Shown here: positions 24,620 to 34,565 of the stretch, one piece after another
Position numbering within the stretch: the first letter of the stretch is position 1
Layout of the letters: each line of letters begins with the position of its first letter
Assembly (NCBI RefSeq): GCF_000955975.1
Contig: NZ_JYJF01000013.1
Span: 22,961-86,960 of the forward strand
Length of the DNA stretch: 64,000 bases
Reading direction: 5' to 3'
From: Saccharothrix sp. ST-888
Lineage (GTDB): Bacteria > Actinomycetota > Actinomycetes > Streptomycetales > Streptomycetaceae
Made by a program: the position numbers and the translations under genes
The notes under the pieces: generated by a model
What the model was told of the DNA's origin: nothing
Databases searched by the model: none
The model's input: the letters and a program-made list of their open reading frames with translations, nothing else

Positions 24620-27589
24620 TCACGGCGCAGGGGGTGCGGAAGGCTCGGTGTGCTGCTGCTCGATGAGGTCCTGCAGGGGGAGGGCCTCAGGCACACCGAG
24701 CCGCGTGAAGATCGAGTGCGCCTCCTGGAGGCAGGCCAGACCACGTGCGGGCTGACCCAACTCCAGGAGCGCCTCACCCAGTGCCGCGTTGGCCAGCCCC
24801 TGGCAGTACGCCGCATCCAGCTCCTGCGCGATCGCCAGCGCCTCCTCCGCCGCCTCGGCGGCCTCCGGAAGCTGACCGTCCGCCAACAGGCAAGGCGCCA
24901 ACCGGGCCAGCGAGTAGCCCTCCCAGATCCGCCGCTGCTCGGACTGGTACAGCCGATGCGCCTCCCGCAGCCGAGTCGCCGCCTCACCGGGCGAGCCCGT
25001 GGACCGCAGCACGACACCGAGCTGGTACAGCGTGTCCGCCAGACACGGCGCATTCCCGGACGCGCGCGCCGCCACCACCGCCGCCTGCGCCGAACCGACC
25101 GCCTCGTCATGCTGGCCGAGCCCGAGGTGCGCCCGCGCCAGATTCCCCAGCAGCCGTGCCTCGCTGATGGTCGCCCCGAGGTTGCGGCTGATCACCCGCG
25201 CCTCCTGGAAGAACGGCAACGCCTCGGCCGGCCGGTCGGCCAGACTGAGGACGACGGCCAGGAGGTTGGCAGCGTTGACGCGCAGCTGGGTCTGACCGTC
25301 CTTGCCCTGGAATTCCAGGCTGCGGCGGAACGAAACCTCTGCCTCGTGGTACTCGCCCGCGACGTGCTGGAGAAACCCACGGGCCAGCTGGATACGCGCG
25401 AGGGTTGCGGCGTCAGAGTTCGACCTGGCGTGGGTGTCGGCGACGTCCAACGCCACCCGTATCCGCTGACCGTGGGTCGGATCCTCGACCAGCCCGTTCA
25501 ACACGATCAGCAGGTCTACGGCGGGTCGCAGCAACTCCAGCTGTTCCTGGACCCCGGCCTCGACACTGCTGAGCACCAGGGCGAGTTCCGAGCGCAGCCA
25601 GTCCCGGGCAGCGTCACTGTCGGAGAAGGACAGACCGGGCGAGACCGGCCTGTGGAGTGGCTCCGTCAGCATGTCGTCGGGTTCGATCGCCTGCGCGGCG
25701 TTCCGCATGGTCGCAAGCAGTGCGTCCAGCAGGCGAAGCAGTGCGGCGTGCTGGGCGGAGGTGTCCCGGTGCTTCTCGTTCTGGCGCTGCGCGAACAGGC
25801 GGAGCAGGTCGTGGTAGCGGTAACGGCCGGGAGTGAAGCACTCCAGCATGTTGGCCTCGACCAGCGCCTCCGCCAGCGCCTCCGCCGCGTCCTGGTCGGT
25901 CCCGAGCAGGTCCGCGACGGCGGTCAGCGGGAGGTCGGGGGAGTCGACCAACGAGAGCAGCCGAAAGGCACGTGCTTCCTCTGTCTTCAGCTGCCCGTAG
26001 CCGAGGCCGATCGTGGTCTCCACGGCCAGGTTGCCGAGTTGCAGTTCACTCAGACGCTTGCGTTGGTCCGCTAACCGACGGGCCAGATCGGAGACGCTCC
26101 AGCGCGGACGGCTCGCCAGTCGCGCGGCGGCGATGCGGACGGCAAGCGGCAGGAAGCCGCAGGCGGTGACCACGGCCAGGGCTGCCTCCGGTTCGGCCGC
26201 CGCACGCTGCTCACCGACGATCGCAGAGAACAGCGCCAGCGCCTCCTCCGGTGTCAGCTCCTCGACGTCCACCAGATGGGCACCGGGCAGTTCGGCCAGC
26301 CGGGACCGGCTGGTCACCAGCACGGCGCTGCTGGAGATGCCAGGGATCAGTGGTCGGAGCTGTTGGGCGTCCTTGGCGTTGTCGAGCAGGATGAGCATCC
26401 GCCGGTCGGCGAGCAAAGAGCGGTAGAGCGCAGCGCGCTGCTCCAAGGTGTCGGGGCTCTCGGAGGCCCCCAGCGCGTAGAGGAAGTCACCCAGGACCAC
26501 GGCGGGATCGGCCGGGGACGCACCGGCGCCGCGCAGATCGGTGTACAGCTGCCCGTCGGGGAACTCCGACCGCAGCCGATGGGCGACGTGGACGGCCAGG
26601 GTGGTCTTTCCGACCCCACCGATCCCGGCCAGTGACGTCACGACGACGGCCTGCCCCGACCCGCTGCCCAGGACGTGCTGAAGCTCGCCGACGAGTTCAC
26701 TGCGGCCACTGAAGTCGGACACATCGGCCGGAAGTTGTGCGGGTGGGACGAATGCCGCCGCTTCGTCGGCCACGCTCGACCTCGCAACCGAGGCCAGGGG
26801 CGGCATCAGCGTGGGGTCCCCGGCGAGGATACGGGTGTGCACTGCTCCCAGGCCGGCACCTGGTTCGACGCCGAGTTCCTCGATGAGCAGCTTGCGAGTG
26901 TCGGTGTAGACGCCCAGCGCCTCCGCCTGACGGCCGCAGCGGTACAGGGCGAGCATCAGCAGCTCGCGGAGCCGTTCCCGCAGGGGGTGCTCGGCGGCAA
27001 GCGAACTCAGCTCGGCGACAGTCTCCGCGTGGAGCCCGATCTCCAGGGCCGCTGCGCAGCGTTCTTCGGCCGTGGTGATCTGACGTTCGGCCAGCCGCAT
27101 TCGCTGGGCCTCGGCGTAGGGGCCGGGGATTCCGGCCAAGGCGCGCCCACTCCACAGGGAGAGCGCGGAGACGAGAAGGCGGTGAGACTCCCGGAAGTCA
27201 CCGGTGGACCTGGCCGTCGCCGCAGCGGCATATTCGCCTTCGAACGCTGCCAGGTCGAGTGAACCGGGGGGGATTCGCAGCGCATAACCGTCACTCACCG
27301 ATACCAGCACCTCAGCGGGGGTGCGCACCTCGCGATGAGGCTCGATCACCGTCCGGAGCCGCGACACGTAGGTGCGAAGCGCGGCCACGGCCTGTGGCGG
27401 AGGACGGTCGCCCCAGAGACCGTCGACCAGATCCTGAGTGCTCACCGGTCGGCCGTGATTGAGCAGAAGGGCGGTGAGCACTGCCTGCTGCTGAGGTGAG
27501 CCGAGTGAGAGCGGCTGTTCCTCTCGCCATGCCTGGACGGGGCCGAGCACCTGGAAGCGCAACGTGTGCGGCTTCTCCCGAAGCTCCAT
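24620..27589 (-). CDS. Large AfsR/SARP-family regulator (OmpR-HTH, BTAD, NB-ARC, TPR)
   Basis: 989 residues. Order: winged OmpR-type DNA-binding domain (about 8-95, LRTYVSRLRTVIE), bacterial transcriptional activation domain (about 100-250), NB-ARC STAND ATPase (P-loop LAGIGGVGKTTLAV at about 325; LILLDNAKDAQQL as Walker B), then TPR-like helical repeats to the C-terminus. AfsR-type proteins activate secondary metabolism or development through ATP-driven oligomerisation. ATG 27589 has GGGGGA upstream. Codon 506 is TTA (plus-strand 26072-26074), implying bldA-dependent translation. No biosynthetic genes flank it; the divergent 77-residue peptide gene is its only obvious partner. Confidence 0.93.
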   Translation of the reverse strand: MELREKPHTLRFQVLGPVQAWREEQPLSLGSPQQQAVLTALLLNHGRPVSTQDLVDGLWGDRPPPQAVAALRTYVSRLRTVIEPHREVRTPAEVLVSVSDGYALRIPPGSLDLAAFEGEYAAAATARSTGDFRESHRLLVSALSLWSGRALAGIPGPYAEAQRMRLAERQITTAEERCAAALEIGLHAETVAELSSLAAEHPLRERLRELLMLALYRCGRQAEALGVYTDTRKLLIEELGVEPGAGLGAVHTRILAGDPTLMPPLASVARSSVADEAAAFVPPAQLPADVSDFSGRSELVGELQHVLGSGSGQAVVVTSLAGIGGVGKTTLAVHVAHRLRSEFPDGQLYTDLRGAGASPADPAVVLGDFLYALGASESPDTLEQRAALYRSLLADRRMLILLDNAKDAQQLRPLIPGISSSAVLVTSRSRLAELPGAHLVDVEELTPEEALALFSAIVGEQRAAAEPEAALAVVTACGFLPLAVRIAAARLASRPRWSVSDLARRLADQRKRLSELQLGNLAVETTIGLGYGQLKTEEARAFRLLSLVDSPDLPLTAVADLLGTDQDAAEALAEALVEANMLECFTPGRYRYHDLLRLFAQRQNEKHRDTSAQHAALLRLLDALLATMRNAAQAIEPDDMLTEPLHRPVSPGLSFSDSDAARDWLRSELALVLSSVEAGVQEQLELLRPAVDLLIVLNGLVEDPTHGQRIRVALDVADTHARSNSDAATLARIQLARGFLQHVAGEYHEAEVSFRRSLEFQGKDGQTQLRVNAANLLAVVLSLADRPAEALPFFQEARVISRNLGATISEARLLGNLARAHLGLGQHDEAVGSAQAAVVAARASGNAPCLADTLYQLGVVLRSTGSPGEAATRLREAHRLYQSEQRRIWEGYSLARLAPCLLADGQLPEAAEAAEEALAIAQELDAAYCQGLANAALGEALLELGQPARGLACLQEAHSIFTRLGVPEALPLQDLIEQQHTEPSAPPAP

Positions 27590-27689
27590 GAGATCCCCCG
27601 ATGGCATTGGTGGTGCTTCCCGAGCGTCACGCTCCACGGTCTCGCGTGAGGCGCCAGCTTATGAGGAAGCGGGCAAACGTTGGAGAAGA

Positions 27690-27804
27690 AGACAGGCCTC
27701 GGGGTGTTTATAAGACATTTAACGAACACTACGATACTGGGCTCACGCCTTGACTCTCCGGTCGGGCCGAAGTGACCTGATGACCCGAAAGGCGGCTTTG
27801 ATCC
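27690..27804. promoter_or_regulatory. AT-rich divergent promoter, SARP / small peptide
   Basis: The 215-base gap between divergent starts contains a marked AT-rich block at about 27706-27740 (GTTTATAAGACATTTAACG and following), unusual for this genome. It probably carries promoters in both directions and is the expected place for SARP heptamer repeats, though no clean direct repeat was found by eye. Confidence 0.5.
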
Positions 27805-28038
27805 ATGGCCGACACCACTACCAACACCACCGCACCGGTCGAGACCCCGGTGGTACCCGAGCAGCACGCGCCTACGGAGCACGCGCTCCCGGCTGCCGAC
27901 GCCCAGCCTATTCTCGATGTCCTCAACGGGCTGAACGACAGCGAGCCCGAGACTCAGGCCGAGCCTGGCACCAAGGCCCCGCAGCCCAAGAAGGACGGCG
28001 GTTTCGAGCCGCTGGGGACCGTAATCAACCACCCGTAG
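27805..28038 (+). CDS. Small acidic Pro/Thr-rich peptide, divergent from SARP
   Basis: 77 residues, start MADTTTNTTAPVETP, end GGFEPLGTVINHP. It has no signal peptide, no Cys, and few large hydrophobics except a central ILDVLNGLN patch. A disordered leader with a distinct Gly/Phe-containing tail is reminiscent of RiPP precursors or regulatory peptides, but no modifying enzyme is nearby. AAAGG lies 12 bases upstream of the ATG, and a stem-loop with T-run follows 14 bases after the stop, so it looks like a complete single-gene transcription unit. Function unknown. Confidence 0.65.
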   Translation: MADTTTNTTAPVETPVVPEQHAPTEHALPAADAQPILDVLNGLNDSEPETQAEPGTKAPQPKKDGGFEPLGTVINHP

Positions 28039-28052
28039 CGGGATGTCGCCAG

Positions 28053-28085
28053 TGCCCTGCTCTGCCTTTTCGGCGGCGCAGGGCA
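28053..28085 (+). terminator. Terminator of the small peptide gene
   Basis: TGCCCTGC (28053-28060) pairs with GCAGGGCA (28078-28085) and is followed by TTTTG, a classical intrinsic terminator form. Confidence 0.75.
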
Positions 28086-28325
28086 TTTTGCGTTGTCCGG
28101 ACGCCGTTCGCCAGGAACCTCGATCTGATCAGAGACATCGAGAGCCGATCGGACAGGGCGACGAGCAGGCCCGGCATGCGGTCGCCCAACTGTCCCGCAT
28201 GGTGGTGACGGTGGTCCTCGCCGAGTCACCGCTTCCCGGGAAGTGGGAGCTGTGCAGCCGACTTGCGACTGCTGCGCCCGGGCGCGGCCCACTGCCCGGT
28301 CACCGTGATCGCCTGAACGATCGGC
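28086..28325. other. Gene-free stretch between two terminators
   Basis: About 240 bases lying between the peptide-gene terminator and the fumarase terminator. In one forward frame a helical-looking segment (DEQARHAVAQLSRMV) hints at a decayed gene, but there is no start signal and the similarity is too weak to name. Confidence 0.3.
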
Positions 28326-28372
28326 AGAGCCGTCCCGCCCGGCCCCCGAAGGGGCGTAGGCGGGACGGCTCT
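28326..28372. terminator. Terminator of fumarase
   Basis: A perfect 14-bp stem (28326-28339 with 28359-28372) with an inner CCCC/GGGG pairing, 17 bases beyond the fumarase stop. Confidence 0.8.
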
Positions 28373-28388
28373 ACGGTGTCGGTGTCCG

Positions 28389-30056
<1,668 letters not shown>

Positions 30057-30213
30057 GGGGGAGGTCCTTAACTGATTCGGCTGCGACGACGAAGCATCCT
30101 CAAGGGTAGGCGTCGCGGAAGAGGCCGGTGCGGGCAGGTGAGCCTGCGTGACGGGAGTCACGCCGATGCCGTCAGGTCATGCTGAACTGCCGTTCGGCCG
30201 GGGGTGCGATGGC

Positions 30214-30225
30214 TAGTCTTAGCTT
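30214..30225 (+). promoter_or_regulatory. Leaderless promoter of the DUF1707 gene
   Basis: TAGTCT (30214-30219) lies six bases before GTG 30226 and no ribosome binding site is present. This is the -10 spacing of a leaderless transcript. Confidence 0.5.
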
Positions 30226-31035
30226 GTGGACAACTTGCCGTCATCGCCGTCACCGCAGGACGACTCGGGCCAGCCGCCCGTCTCCATGACCAAGCCCGAG
30301 CAGCCCGAGCCGGCGCCCCAGCCGGCGCCCCAGCCGGCGCCGGTGCTCGCCCCGAAGCCGGCCCCGGCCGACGCTGCCCCGGCCGGCACGACACCGGTCG
30401 CCGAGGCGGAGCTACGGGCCTCGGACGCCGACCGTGAGCGGATCGCCGACCTGCTGCGCGACGCGTACGCGGAGGGCCGGCTCACGATGGAGGAGCACTC
30501 CGAACGGATCGAGGCGGCGTACGGCGCCAAGACGCTCGGCGATCTGGTCCCGCTGACCCGGGACCTGCCCACCCACCGCCCGATCTCGATGGAGAAGCCG
30601 CCGCTGCGGCAGCCGGACCCCGCGCCCGCTCCGGTGCCGAGGCCGCCGGCCCGCCAGGAGGCGCCGACCATGGTGGCGGTCTTCGGTGGCGCGGAGCGCA
30701 AGGGGCGCTGGCGGGTGGGCCCGCATCTGCGCGCGGTGGCGGTGTTCGGCGGGGTGGAGATCGACCTCACGGACGCGGTGTTCGAGTCGCCCGAGGTGGT
30801 CATCGAGGTGACCGCGATCTTCGGCGGGGTGGAGATCCGGGTACCGGAGAACGTGAGCCTGCACGGCGGCGGCGTCGGTATCTTCGGCGGCTTCTCGGTC
30901 CGGGAGCAGACGGCGGCCGACCCTTACGCACCGGTGGTCCGGGTGAAGGGCGCAGCGGTCTTCGGCGGCTGCGAGGCCAGGCCGCGCCGGGGCAAGAAGC
31001 TGCGCGAGTGGGCCCGCAAGCAGCTCGACTTCTGA
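30226..31035 (+). CDS. DUF1707 / LiaF-like cell-wall-active protein
   Basis: 269 residues. A Pro/Ala-rich N-terminus (about 1-58, with PAPQ repeats) leads to a DUF1707 helical domain (about 62-115: LRASDADRERIADLLRDAY...GRLTMEEHSERIEAAY). A second Pro-rich linker precedes a C-terminal beta-helix of repeated FGG motifs (AVFGGAE, AVFGGVEI, AIFGGVEI, IFGGFS, AVFGGCE) as in LiaF/DUF2154 proteins. The family is often membrane- or wall-stress related. This member has no membrane helix. GTG 30226 appears leaderless. Monocistronic; role unknown. Confidence 0.85.
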   Translation: MDNLPSSPSPQDDSGQPPVSMTKPEQPEPAPQPAPQPAPVLAPKPAPADAAPAGTTPVAEAELRASDADRERIADLLRDAYAEGRLTMEEHSERIEAAYGAKTLGDLVPLTRDLPTHRPISMEKPPLRQPDPAPAPVPRPPARQEAPTMVAVFGGAERKGRWRVGPHLRAVAVFGGVEIDLTDAVFESPEVVIEVTAIFGGVEIRVPENVSLHGGGVGIFGGFSVREQTAADPYAPVVRVKGAAVFGGCEARPRRGKKLREWARKQLDF

Positions 31036-31069
31036 GCACCCGCCCCACTGGACACCACGCACCTCCAGT

Positions 31070-31105
31070 ACACCCGACACCTCCGGGACACCCGACACCT
31101 CAGGG
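31070..31105 (+). repeat. 18-bp tandem duplication
   Basis: Two adjacent 18-base copies (31070-31087 and 31088-31105, starting ACACCCGACACCTC) differ by one base. They lie 35 bases after the DUF1707 stop. Confidence 0.7.
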
Positions 31106-31455
31106 CAGTTGGGCCACCGGGTGCGTGTCCGCCCCTCAATCACCGCACCGGCTCGGACAGTTGCGCACGTCCGGGCCGGTCGCGCTGTCTCTGGCGGCCG
31201 GGTTCGGGGCGGGCGTGGCGGCAACCGCCCGCCGGGCACTCGACCTTGGGGCGAGTGCAGTCCGTAGTCGGTCGGGTGCGTTGTGCATGAACCGGGATAC
31301 CGCGGGGTAGTTCCTCCCGCACATCGTTTCTTGTACGGCTGTGACCCCGGAGGCGGCGGACGGCGAACCGGCCGAGGCCAGCTGGGGTGAGCACGGGGCA
31401 GCCGGGCAGGGACGCGAGCCTTCCCCCGAGTCTCGAAACCTCGTAGGAGTAAGCC
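31106..31455 (+). other. Leader and promoter region of the WhiB-like gene
   Basis: About 350 bases without a credible ORF. Lower-GC stretches near 31300-31345 (GGATACC...GTTTCTTGTACGG) probably contain the promoter. WhiB-like genes usually have long leaders and complex control. Confidence 0.35.
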
Positions 31456-31863
31456 GTGCTGCATCCGATCGAGTCCAGCGTCCGTACCGCTGTCGTGGTG
31501 GCGGGGCGGCGCAGTCCCGCCGGCCCGGTCGGCACGGGGACGCAGCAGCTCGACCACCCCGAGGACAGTCCCTGGCACACCGGCGCGGCCTGTCGCCGCG
31601 ACGAGGCCGGGCTGTTCTTCGCACCCTCGAAGGAGCCCACCGCGGCCCGGCTGTCCCGGGAGGAGCAGGCCAAACAGGTCTGCGCCCGCTGCCCGGTGCT
31701 GCTGGAGTGCCGGGAGCACGCGCTCGTCCAACCGGAGCCGTACGGGGTGTGGGGCGGGCTGACCGCGGCCGAGCGGCGTGTGGTGCTGGCCCGGCGGCGC
31801 CGCCGCGACGGCGAGCTGCGGGAGGCCCGCCGAGTGGGCGAGCCCAGGCGGATAGCGGGCTGA
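31456..31863 (+). CDS. wblI: WhiB-like [4Fe-4S] regulator, WblI type
   Basis: 135 residues. Four Cys ligands (C46, C76, C79, C85, pattern C-x29-C-x2-C-x5-C) are followed by the G[VI]WGG turn (YGVWGG, about 96-101) and a basic C-terminal tail (ARRRRRDGELREARR) that contacts DNA. WhiB-like proteins bind the principal sigma factor and DNA, sensing O2, NO or redox state. The identification as wblI rests on position next to glpX, as I recall for S. coelicolor SCO5046/SCO5047. GTG 31456 has TAGGAGT upstream. Its TGA is inside the terminator stem. Confidence 0.88.
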   Translation: MLHPIESSVRTAVVVAGRRSPAGPVGTGTQQLDHPEDSPWHTGAACRRDEAGLFFAPSKEPTAARLSREEQAKQVCARCPVLLECREHALVQPEPYGVWGGLTAAERRVVLARRRRRDGELREARRVGEPRRIAG

Positions 31864-31909
31864 ACGGCCGGTGGCCTCGGGGAAGATCCCCGAGGCCACC
31901 GGCCGTTCA
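31861..31909. terminator. Very long bidirectional terminator, wblI / glpX
   Basis: A perfect 23-bp stem (31861-31883 with 31887-31909) and a three-base loop. The left arm begins with the wblI stop codon. The convergent glpX stop is 42 bases away at 31951. Confidence 0.85.
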
Positions 31910-31950
31910 GCGGTCCGCCGACATCCGCCAGCGGACGTCGGCGTCTGCCG

Positions 31951-32988
31951 TCAGTTGGCGCGGTCGAAGTCGATCGCGCTGTAGGCCCGCAGCTTCGAGA
32001 GCTTGTGGACCGAGTCGATCTGGCGGATCGTGCCGCTCTTGGAACGCATCACCAGGGAGCTGGTGGTGGCGGTCTCCTGGCGGTAGTGGACACCGCGCAG
32101 CAGCTCGCCGTCGGTGATGCCGGTGGCGACGAAGAAGACGTTCTCGCCGCTGACCAGGTCGTCGGTGCTGAGAACGCGGTCGAGGTCGTGACCGGCGTCG
32201 AGGGCCTTCTGCCGCTCGGCCTCGTCCTTCGGCCACAGCCGGCCCTGGATGACGCCGCCCATGCACTTCATCGCGCAGGCCGCGATGATGCCCTCGGGGG
32301 TGCCGCCGACGCCCATCAGCAGGTCGATGCCGGTGCCCTCGCGGGCGGCCATGATGGCGCCGGCCACATCGCCGTCCGAGATGAACTTGATCCGGGCGCC
32401 GGCCTCGCGGATCTCCTGGACCAGGCCCTCGTGGCGGGGGCGGTCCAGGACCACCACGGTGACGTCCTCGACGGCACTGCCCTTGGCCTTGGCGACCCGG
32501 CGGATGTTGACGGCCGCGGGGGCGGTGATGTCGACGAAGTCGGCGGCCTCGGGGCCGGCCACCAGCTTGTCCATGTAGAACACGGCGCTGGGGTCGAACA
32601 TGGTGCCGCGGTCGGCCACGGCCAGCACGGCCACCGCGTTGTTCATGCCCTTGGCGGTCAGCGTGGTGCCGTCCACCGGGTCGACGGCGACGTCGCACTC
32701 GGCGCCGGTGCCGTCGCCGACCCGCTCGCCGTTGTAGAGCATGGGGGCTTCGTCCTTCTCACCCTCTCCGATGACGACCACGCCGTTCATCGAGACGGTG
32801 GAGACGAGGGCGCGCATGGCCTTCACAGCCGCGCCGTCGGCGCCGTTCTTGTCGCCGCGCCCGACCCAGCGACCGGCTGCCATGGCGGCGGCCTCGGTCA
32901 CACGGACGAGTTCGAGCGCGAGGTTCCGGTCCGGAGCCTCGGGTGCAACCTCAAGGGATCGAGGGAGGTTGTGCGGGTGGGTGGTCAT
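31951..32988 (-). CDS. glpX: Fructose-1,6-bisphosphatase class II
   Basis: 345 residues. GlpX-type FBPase, Li+-sensitive metal-dependent phosphatase fold: VVVIGEGEKDEAPML, CDVAVDPVDGTT (metal-binding Asp residues) and GVGGTPEGIIAA are family blocks. It converts fructose-1,6-bisphosphate to fructose-6-phosphate in gluconeogenesis, complementing pckG at 1.5 kb. ATG 32988 follows AGAGGTAACGACG. Monocistronic, convergent with wblI. Confidence 0.96.
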   Translation of the reverse strand: MTTHPHNLPRSLEVAPEAPDRNLALELVRVTEAAAMAAGRWVGRGDKNGADGAAVKAMRALVSTVSMNGVVVIGEGEKDEAPMLYNGERVGDGTGAECDVAVDPVDGTTLTAKGMNNAVAVLAVADRGTMFDPSAVFYMDKLVAGPEAADFVDITAPAAVNIRRVAKAKGSAVEDVTVVVLDRPRHEGLVQEIREAGARIKFISDGDVAGAIMAAREGTGIDLLMGVGGTPEGIIAACAMKCMGGVIQGRLWPKDEAERQKALDAGHDLDRVLSTDDLVSGENVFFVATGITDGELLRGVHYRQETATTSSLVMRSKSGTIRQIDSVHKLSKLRAYSAIDFDRAN

Positions 32989-33203
32989 CGTCGTTACCTC
33001 TCTGTACGCGACGGCCAGCGAGCGCCCGACTACTGCCTGGTCGAACGCCGTGATGAGGGTGTTGCGATCGTATCTGGCTACGAGATGACTGTCTGTGGCG
33101 CACCCCGCCGCTACCTGCGGCTCTGAGCCGTTTTGCGGCGTTTCCGTCCTCGGCGCGGACCCCGGTTGCCGGAGGTCCGGTACCGATGGGTCACTATGAG
33201 GGG

Positions 33204-33725
33204 GTGGCAGGCAGCAGCAGCATGAGGGGCCGGCAGACGGTACGGGACATGGTCCTGTCGATGGCGGCGATCGGTGTCGTGGTCGCGGTGGGGTACGCGT
33301 TCCTCCCGCACGATGGCGGGGACGGCGTGCACGTCGTGGACTACCGCTCCTCGCTCGCCTCGGCGAAGCGTGCCGCTCCGTACCCGCTGCTGGGGCCGGA
33401 GGGGCTCTCCGACAAGTGGCGGGCCACCTCGGTGGAGTACAAGCAGGACGCCAAGGGCACCGCCACCTGGCACCTGGGCTTTGTGACTCCGTCCGGCGAC
33501 TACGCGGCGATCGAGCAGAGCAACGGCAGCCGGGACCAGGTCATCGCGGACGCCGTGTCCGGCGGGCAGCCCGACGGCAACGCCTCGGTCGACGGCAAGG
33601 AGTGGGAGCGCTACCAGGGCAGCCGCTACCGCGGCCTGACCGTGCAGACCGGCAGCGCCACCACAGTGGTCACCGGCAGTGCCTCGTACCAGGAGCTCTC
33701 CGAGCTCGCCCAGGCGCTGAAGTAG
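33204..33725 (+). CDS. DUF4245 membrane-anchored protein
   Basis: 173 residues from GTG 33204. One N-terminal membrane helix (about 17-36, MVLSMAAIGVVVAVGYAF) precedes an extracytoplasmic domain with YRSSLASAKRAAPYP, GLSDKWRATSVEY and a C-terminal ASYQELSELAQAL, the DUF4245 pattern. An upstream ATG at 33186 is possible. I prefer the GTG because homologues begin close to the RGRQTVRDM motif and a -10-like CACTAT sits seven bases upstream, which would make the transcript leaderless. It is divergent from glpX. Function unknown. Confidence 0.8.
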   Translation: MAGSSSMRGRQTVRDMVLSMAAIGVVVAVGYAFLPHDGGDGVHVVDYRSSLASAKRAAPYPLLGPEGLSDKWRATSVEYKQDAKGTATWHLGFVTPSGDYAAIEQSNGSRDQVIADAVSGGQPDGNASVDGKEWERYQGSRYRGLTVQTGSATTVVTGSASYQELSELAQALK

Positions 33726-33767
33726 CCCCCCGACGACAGCACGGACGACAACAGTGACGACAGCGGC

Positions 33768-33798
33768 AAGGCCCCCGGCTCTCGGAGCCGGGGGCCTT
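33768..33798. terminator. Bidirectional terminator, DUF4245 gene / nitroreductase
   Basis: A perfect 13-bp stem (33768-33780 with 33786-33798) and five-base loop between convergent stops. Confidence 0.8.
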
Positions 33799-33820
33799 GT
33801 GCGTCGCGCCGTGCCGCGGG

Positions 33821-34432
33821 TCAGACGGTGGTGACGACCTCGTCGTACGCGAGGCGCGGGCTGCGCGGGAACCAGGCGTTCTCGCCCGGCTTGCCGATGT
33901 TGACGACGGCCAGCACCGAGTGGTCGCCCTCGGGGAAGAACTCCTTGTTCAGGGCGTCGGCGTTGTAGCCGGTCATCGGGCCGGCGGCCAGGCCGGCGGC
34001 GCGGACGCCGACGATGAAGTACGCGGCCTGCAGGGCGCCGTTCAGGGTGGCGGAGGACTCGCGGACCGAGCGGTCGGAGAAGAAGAGGTCCTTGGCCTGC
34101 GGGAAGTGCGGCAGCAGGGCCGGCAGCTCCTCGTGGAACTCGTTGTCCTGCGCCAGGATCGCGACCAGCGGGGCGCTGGCGGTCTTCGGCTGGTTGCCCT
34201 CGGCCATGTACTGCACCAGGCGCTCGCGGCCCTCGGGGGTGCGGACCAGGACGATGCGCAGCGGCTGCTGGTTGAACGCCGTCGGGCCGAACTTGACCAG
34301 GTCGTAGATGGCCTGGACCTGCTCGTCGGTCACCGGCTCGTCGGTGAACGTGTTCGCGGTGCGGGCCTCGCGGAAGAGGAGGTCCTGGGCGGCGGCGTCG
34401 AGCACCAGGGCGTCGTTGGCTGCGGTAGTCAT
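33821..34432 (-). CDS. Nitroreductase family, malonic semialdehyde reductase-like (RutE/HadB)
   Basis: 203 residues, FMN-dependent nitroreductase fold. REARTANTFTDEPV, KFGPTAFNQQPLRIV and GLAAGPMTGYNADAL match the RutE/malonic-semialdehyde-reductase branch rather than classical NfsB. It probably reduces small aldehydes or nitro compounds with NAD(P)H. No rut operon is nearby, so the pyrimidine-catabolic role is not supported. ATG 34432 has AAAGGTG upstream. Confidence 0.88.
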   Translation of the reverse strand: MTTAANDALVLDAAAQDLLFREARTANTFTDEPVTDEQVQAIYDLVKFGPTAFNQQPLRIVLVRTPEGRERLVQYMAEGNQPKTASAPLVAILAQDNEFHEELPALLPHFPQAKDLFFSDRSVRESSATLNGALQAAYFIVGVRAAGLAAGPMTGYNADALNKEFFPEGDHSVLAVVNIGKPGENAWFPRSPRLAYDEVVTTV

Positions 34433-34565
34433 GCTTCTACACCTTTTGCTGGAAACGTAAGCGTCGGGGCGGCAGCATCGCCGCTCGGCAGGTCCAACGG
34501 TATGTGAAACTTAAACTATTCCGCAATCTGATGGTGATGTGGCTCACGTCCCGCCCGCGCCGGGT

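Noticed and set aside
24470..26074. Long forward frame opposite the SARP gene
   Set aside because: It is a shadow: the reverse strand holds clear OmpR-HTH, BTAD and NB-ARC motifs.
24620..28038. A secondary-metabolite cluster around the SARP gene
   Set aside because: Neighbours are one methyltransferase, a phosphatase and fumarase; no synthase, synthetase or RiPP-modifying enzyme is present.
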